8,505 nt of DNA from Pseudomonadota bacterium. Lineage in GTDB: Bacteria > Pseudomonadota > Alphaproteobacteria > Rhizobiales > Phreatobacteraceae. Positions within the stretch are counted from its first letter, which is position 1, and the number at the start of each line of letters is the position of its first letter. The stretch spans positions 1 through 8,505 of the forward strand of contig JAEZGJ010000014.1 of assembly GCA_023416965.1 (NCBI GenBank), given 5' to 3'. Positions 5,773-8,505 of this stretch are shown piece by piece. Both the position numbers and the translations under genes were made by a program. The notes beneath the pieces were generated by a model. That model searched no databases and was not told where the DNA came from. It was given only the letters and a program-made list of their open reading frames with translations.

Positions 5773-7208
5773 GCCAGCAGCCTCTGTGGACCACCGAAGC
5801 GCTGGCGCGCGCCATGGGCGGCCGTCTCGTGGGCGAGCCCGCGGCCACCGTCTCGGACCTCTCGATCGACACCCGCACCCTCGCTGCCGACGAGGCCTAC
5901 ATCGCCATCAAGGGCCACGCCCATGACGGCCATGCCTTCGTCCAGGCGGCGCTCGACAAGGGCGCGGCGCTCGCCGTCGTCTCGCAGGACTGGGCCGCCA
6001 CCGCGCCTCCCGGAGCCTATCTCGTCGTCGCCGATCCGCTGAAGGCGCTGGAAAAGGCGGGCACCGTCGCCCGTGCCCGTACCGCGGCGAAAATCGTCGC
6101 CGTCACCGGCTCCATCGGCAAGACCTCCACCAAGGAGGCCCTCGCCCACGTCCTCTCGCGCGAGGGACGCACCCATGCCCCGCCCAAGAGCTTCAACAAC
6201 CATATCGGCGTGCCCCTGACGCTCGCCCGCATGCCCGCGGGAAGCCAGTTCGGCGTCTTCGAGATCGGCATGAACCATGCCGGCGAGATCACTCCGCTGA
6301 CGCGGATGGTGAAGCCCGACATCGCCGTCATCACCAATGTCGAGGCCGTCCACATCGAGAACCTCGGCACGATCGAGGCTATCGCCGACGCCAAGGCGGA
6401 GATCTTCGCCGGAGTCGAGCATGGCGGCGCGGCGGTCCTGCCGCGCGACAGCCGCCATTTCGAGCGCCTCGCCCGCGCCGCGCGCGCTGCCGGCATCGAC
6501 ACCATCGTCACCTTCGGCGAGCACGAGGAGGCGGACGTGCGCCTCTTGCGCGTCGTGCTTGCCGCCGACTGCTCCACCGTCTCGGCCCGCATCATGGAGA
6601 CGGACGTCACCTACAAGCTGGGCTCACCCGGCCGCCACCTCGCCATGAATTCGCTGGCCGTCCTCGCGGCGGCGAAGCTCGCCGGCGCCGATCTCGCGGT
6701 CGCCGCCCTCACCCTCGGCGAGACGCGTGCCGTGGCCGGTCGCGGCGAACGCACCCAGCGCCGCCTCGCCTCGGGCTCCTTCACGCTGCTCGACGAGAGC
6801 TACAACGCCAATCCCGTATCGGTGCGCGCCGCCATCGCCGTGCTCGGCACCGCGCCGAAGGGGCCGGAGGGCCGCCGCATGGCCGTTCTTGGCGACATGC
6901 TGGAACTCGGCCCCGAGGGCCCCGCCCTGCATGCGGGCCTCGCCGAACCGCTCGACAAGGCTGGCATCGACCTCGTCTTCTGCTCCGGACCGCTGATGGA
7001 GAGCCTGTGGAAGGCATTGCCGCCACACCGGCGAGGCGCGTGGGCCGCGACCTCGGCCGAACTCGGGCCCATGGTGATCCGCGCCCTGCGTGCCGGCGAC
7101 GTCGCCATGGTCAAGGGCTCGCGCGGCAGCCTCATGGCGCCCCTCGTCGAGACGCTGAAGCAGAAATTCCCGCCCGTGCCCGCCGACGAGCATCAGGGCG
7201 TGGCCTGA
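5769..7208 (+). CDS. murF: UDP-N-acetylmuramoyl-tripeptide--D-alanyl-D-alanine ligase MurF
   Basis: MurF performs the last cytoplasmic peptide step, ATP-dependent addition of D-Ala-D-Ala to UDP-MurNAc-tripeptide. The product has 479 residues, slightly longer than E. coli MurF (452). Visible marks are LSIDTRTL (31-38) in the N-terminal UDP-substrate domain; the P-loop TGSIGKTS (113-120); SFNNHIGVPLTL (141-152), a MurF-specific stretch; EIGMNHAGEI (165-174); ITNVEAVHIENLG (188-200); DESYNANP (342-349) at the ATPase/C-terminal domain border; VLGDMLELG (373-381); and VKGSRG (448-453). The start ATG overlaps the murE stop and has GAAAGGG at 5754-5760 eight bases upstream. The substrate it uses, D-Ala-D-Ala, is what the dipeptidase at the left edge would destroy, a loose link only. 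A 126-base gap separates it from mraY. Confidence 0.97.
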   Translation: MSQQPLWTTEALARAMGGRLVGEPAATVSDLSIDTRTLAADEAYIAIKGHAHDGHAFVQAALDKGAALAVVSQDWAATAPPGAYLVVADPLKALEKAGTVARARTAAKIVAVTGSIGKTSTKEALAHVLSREGRTHAPPKSFNNHIGVPLTLARMPAGSQFGVFEIGMNHAGEITPLTRMVKPDIAVITNVEAVHIENLGTIEAIADAKAEIFAGVEHGGAAVLPRDSRHFERLARAARAAGIDTIVTFGEHEEADVRLLRVVLAADCSTVSARIMETDVTYKLGSPGRHLAMNSLAVLAAAKLAGADLAVAALTLGETRAVAGRGERTQRRLASGSFTLLDESYNANPVSVRAAIAVLGTAPKGPEGRRMAVLGDMLELGPEGPALHAGLAEPLDKAGIDLVFCSGPLMESLWKALPPHRRGAWAATSAELGPMVIRALRAGDVAMVKGSRGSLMAPLVETLKQKFPPVPADEHQGVA

Positions 7209-7334
7209 CCGGCTGCGGCGGCGGGCTTTGCGTCCGTCCCGCGGCAGGGCATATCGACATGAACCACACCGGGGGCGGCGGTGGTGATTCGCTTGCCGGC
7301 TCAGCGGCGCGACGGACGAAAGACGACGACAACG
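7209..7334 (+). promoter_or_regulatory. mraY leader: the one clear gap in the cluster
   Basis: This 126-base stretch separates murF from mraY, while most other junctions overlap. No gene is seen. An in-frame GTG at 7281 would lengthen MraY by 18 polar, basic residues and is not favoured. CGTCCGTC (7231-7238) and GACGGACG (7311-7318) are perfect 8-base inverted repeats 72 bases apart, and GCGGG (7221-7225) can pair with CCCGC (7238-7242). One GATTC, a possible CcrM-type methylation site, lies at 7286-7290. No convincing -35/-10 pair or terminator is visible. An internal promoter or leader RNA is possible but inferred only from spacing. Confidence 0.3.
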
Positions 7335-8417
7335 ATGTTCGCCTTCCTTGCCGAATTTTCCGGCGTCTTTTCGCCGCTCAACATCTTCCGCTACATCACC
7401 TTCCGCACCGGCGGCGCCATCTTCACGGCGCTGATCTTCGTCTTCCTGTTCGGTCCCGGCCTCATCCAGCTCCTGCGCCTGAAACAGGGCAAGGGGCAGC
7501 CGATCCGTGCCGACGGCCCGGAGTCGCACCTCGCCAAGAAGGGCACGCCCACCATGGGCGGCCTGATGATCCTCTCCGGCCTCCTGGTGGCGACCCTGCT
7601 CTGGGCCAACCTGCGCAGCCCCTATGTCTGGATCCTGCTCTTCGTCCTGCTGGGCTTCGGCGCCATCGGCTTCTATGACGACTACCTCAAGGTGACGAAG
7701 CAGACCCATGCCGGCTTTTCCAGCAAGGCCCGCCTGGCGCTCGAATTCCTCATCGCCGGTCTCGCCGTCACCGCCGTCATGATGGTCACGCGGGAGCCGC
7801 TGAACACCTCGATCTTCTTCCCCTTCATCAAGGACCTGTCGGTCAACATCGGCTACCTGATGATCCTGTTCGGGGCCTTCGTGATCGTCGGCTCCGGCAA
7901 CGCAGTGAACCTCACCGACGGGCTCGACGGCCTCGCCATCGTGCCGGTGATGATCGCCGCAGGTACCTTCGGCGTCATCGCCTATCTCTCCGGCAACGCC
8001 TTCTTCGCCAACTACCTGCAGATCACCCACGTGCCCGGCACCGGCGAGATCATCGTCATCATCGGCGCCCTCATCGGCGCCGGCCTCGGCTTCCTGTGGT
8101 TCAACGCCCCGCCGGCCCACATCTTCATGGGCGACACCGGCTCGCTCGCCCTCGGCGGCCTCATCGGCACCATCGCCGTGGCGGTGAAGCACGAGATCGT
8201 GCTGCTGGTGGTGGGCGGCCTCTTCGTGCTCGAGGCCGTGTCGGTCATCGTCCAGGTCGTCTCCTTCAAGCTCACCGGCAAGCGCGTCTTCCGCATGGCG
8301 CCGATACACCATCATTTCGAGAAGAAAGGCTGGTCGGAGCCGCAGGTGGTGGTGCGGTTCTGGATCATCGCCTTCGTGCTGGCGCTGGCCGGCCTGTCGA
8401 CGCTGAAGCTCCGGTGA
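7335..8417 (+). CDS. mraY: phospho-N-acetylmuramoyl-pentapeptide-transferase MraY
   Basis: MraY transfers phospho-MurNAc-pentapeptide from the UDP carrier to undecaprenyl phosphate in the inner membrane, making lipid I. With start ATG 7335 the protein has 360 residues, the same as E. coli, and about ten hydrophobic helices. Conserved marks are FRYITFR (18-24), the cytoplasmic loop QGKGQPIRADGP (51-62), TPTMGGLMI (71-79), the DDY motif with Asp115 and Asp116, GNAVNLTDGLDGL (188-200), the catalytic Asp267 in FMGDTGS, the triple histidine at 325-327, and RFW near 341. The Asp numbering equals that of the E. coli enzyme. The start is chosen because MLxWL/FRY-type N-termini begin here; GTG 7281 would add an atypical tail. 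The ribosome site is weak. The next expected gene, murD, is beyond the window; 88 bases with a palindromic repeat follow the stop. Confidence 0.97.
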   Translation: MFAFLAEFSGVFSPLNIFRYITFRTGGAIFTALIFVFLFGPGLIQLLRLKQGKGQPIRADGPESHLAKKGTPTMGGLMILSGLLVATLLWANLRSPYVWILLFVLLGFGAIGFYDDYLKVTKQTHAGFSSKARLALEFLIAGLAVTAVMMVTREPLNTSIFFPFIKDLSVNIGYLMILFGAFVIVGSGNAVNLTDGLDGLAIVPVMIAAGTFGVIAYLSGNAFFANYLQITHVPGTGEIIVIIGALIGAGLGFLWFNAPPAHIFMGDTGSLALGGLIGTIAVAVKHEIVLLVVGGLFVLEAVSVIVQVVSFKLTGKRVFRMAPIHHHFEKKGWSEPQVVVRFWIIAFVLALAGLSTLKLR

Positions 8418-8454
8418 GCGGGATGCGACCGTCAGCGACGGGCTCCGCTGCGTC

Positions 8455-8505
8455 ACCTCTCCCGGGCGGGGAGAGGTCGGCGCGTCAGCCCCGGGTGAGG
8501 GGGGT
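8455..8505. repeat. palindromic intergenic element, cut by the window end
   Basis: ACCTCTCCC (8455-8463) and GGGAGAGGT (8469-8477) are perfect 9-base inverted repeats around a 5-base loop, GGGCG. A further GTGAGGGGGT-like end (8495-8505) can partly pair with the left CACCTCTCCC side as an alternative. Similar CCTCTCCC...GGGAGAGG...GTGAGGGG strings occur many times between genes in alphaproteobacterial genomes, as far as I recall, so I call it a REP-like dispersed repeat. With only one copy in view this is inference. No T-run follows, so it is not a standard terminator, though it could stabilise the mraY mRNA end. Confidence 0.55.

Noticed and set aside
5334..6524. Minus-strand open frame (396 codons) opposite the end of murE and murF
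   Set aside because: Antisense to two clear enzymes and biased in composition; no family resemblance.
7281..7334. MraY start at GTG 7281
   Set aside because: It would add 18 polar, basic residues before a protein that already has the standard 360-residue length from ATG 7335.
6624..8456. Minus-strand open frame (610 codons) opposite murF/mraY
   Set aside because: It mirrors mraY helices as His/Asp/Glu-rich sequence, the usual reverse complement of hydrophobic codons in GC-rich DNA.

Overview
This window is the 5' half of a division and cell-wall (dcw) cluster. The organism is a GC-rich alphaproteobacterium, most likely of the Hyphomicrobiales (Rhizobiales) type. That placement rests on gene order, on the family-typical sequences of FtsL, MurE and MraY, and on the strong G/C bias at third codon positions. 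I cannot name a genus. Every convincing gene lies on the + strand.

Layout. Positions 3-143 hold the C-terminal end of a VanX/DdpX-type D-Ala-D-Ala dipeptidase that enters from outside the window. Next comes a six-helix HdeD-family (DUF308) membrane protein at 216-833, followed at once by a candidate terminator hairpin. A spacer without a gene (about 834-1095) holds an AT-richer patch and a GC-rich hairpin, and probably carries the leader of the dcw transcript. The cluster then runs rsmH (1096-2073), ftsL (2070-2468), ftsI (2468-4213), murE (4279-5772), murF (5769-7208) and mraY (7335-8417). The last 88 bases hold a perfect palindrome that looks like a dispersed intergenic repeat, cut by the window end. 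The expected next gene, murD, is not reached.

How the genes work together. RsmH methylates 16S rRNA at C1402. FtsL and FtsI are septal membrane proteins: FtsL is a small coiled-coil scaffold and FtsI is the septum-specific transpeptidase. MurE and MurF complete the UDP-MurNAc-pentapeptide in the cytoplasm by adding meso-diaminopimelate and then D-Ala-D-Ala. MraY transfers phospho-MurNAc-pentapeptide to undecaprenyl phosphate, giving lipid I. The junctions rsmH/ftsL, ftsL/ftsI and murE/murF overlap by 1-4 bases, which suggests translational coupling. The clear break is the 126-base gap before mraY.

I see no new biological system. The core genes have normal lengths and intact catalytic motifs. 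The points worth a second look are the lack of mraZ ahead of rsmH, the structured spacer before rsmH, the mraY leader, the terminal palindrome, and a cell-wall dipeptidase plus HdeD as upstream neighbours. No RNA genes, CRISPR arrays, insertion sequences or attachment sites were seen.
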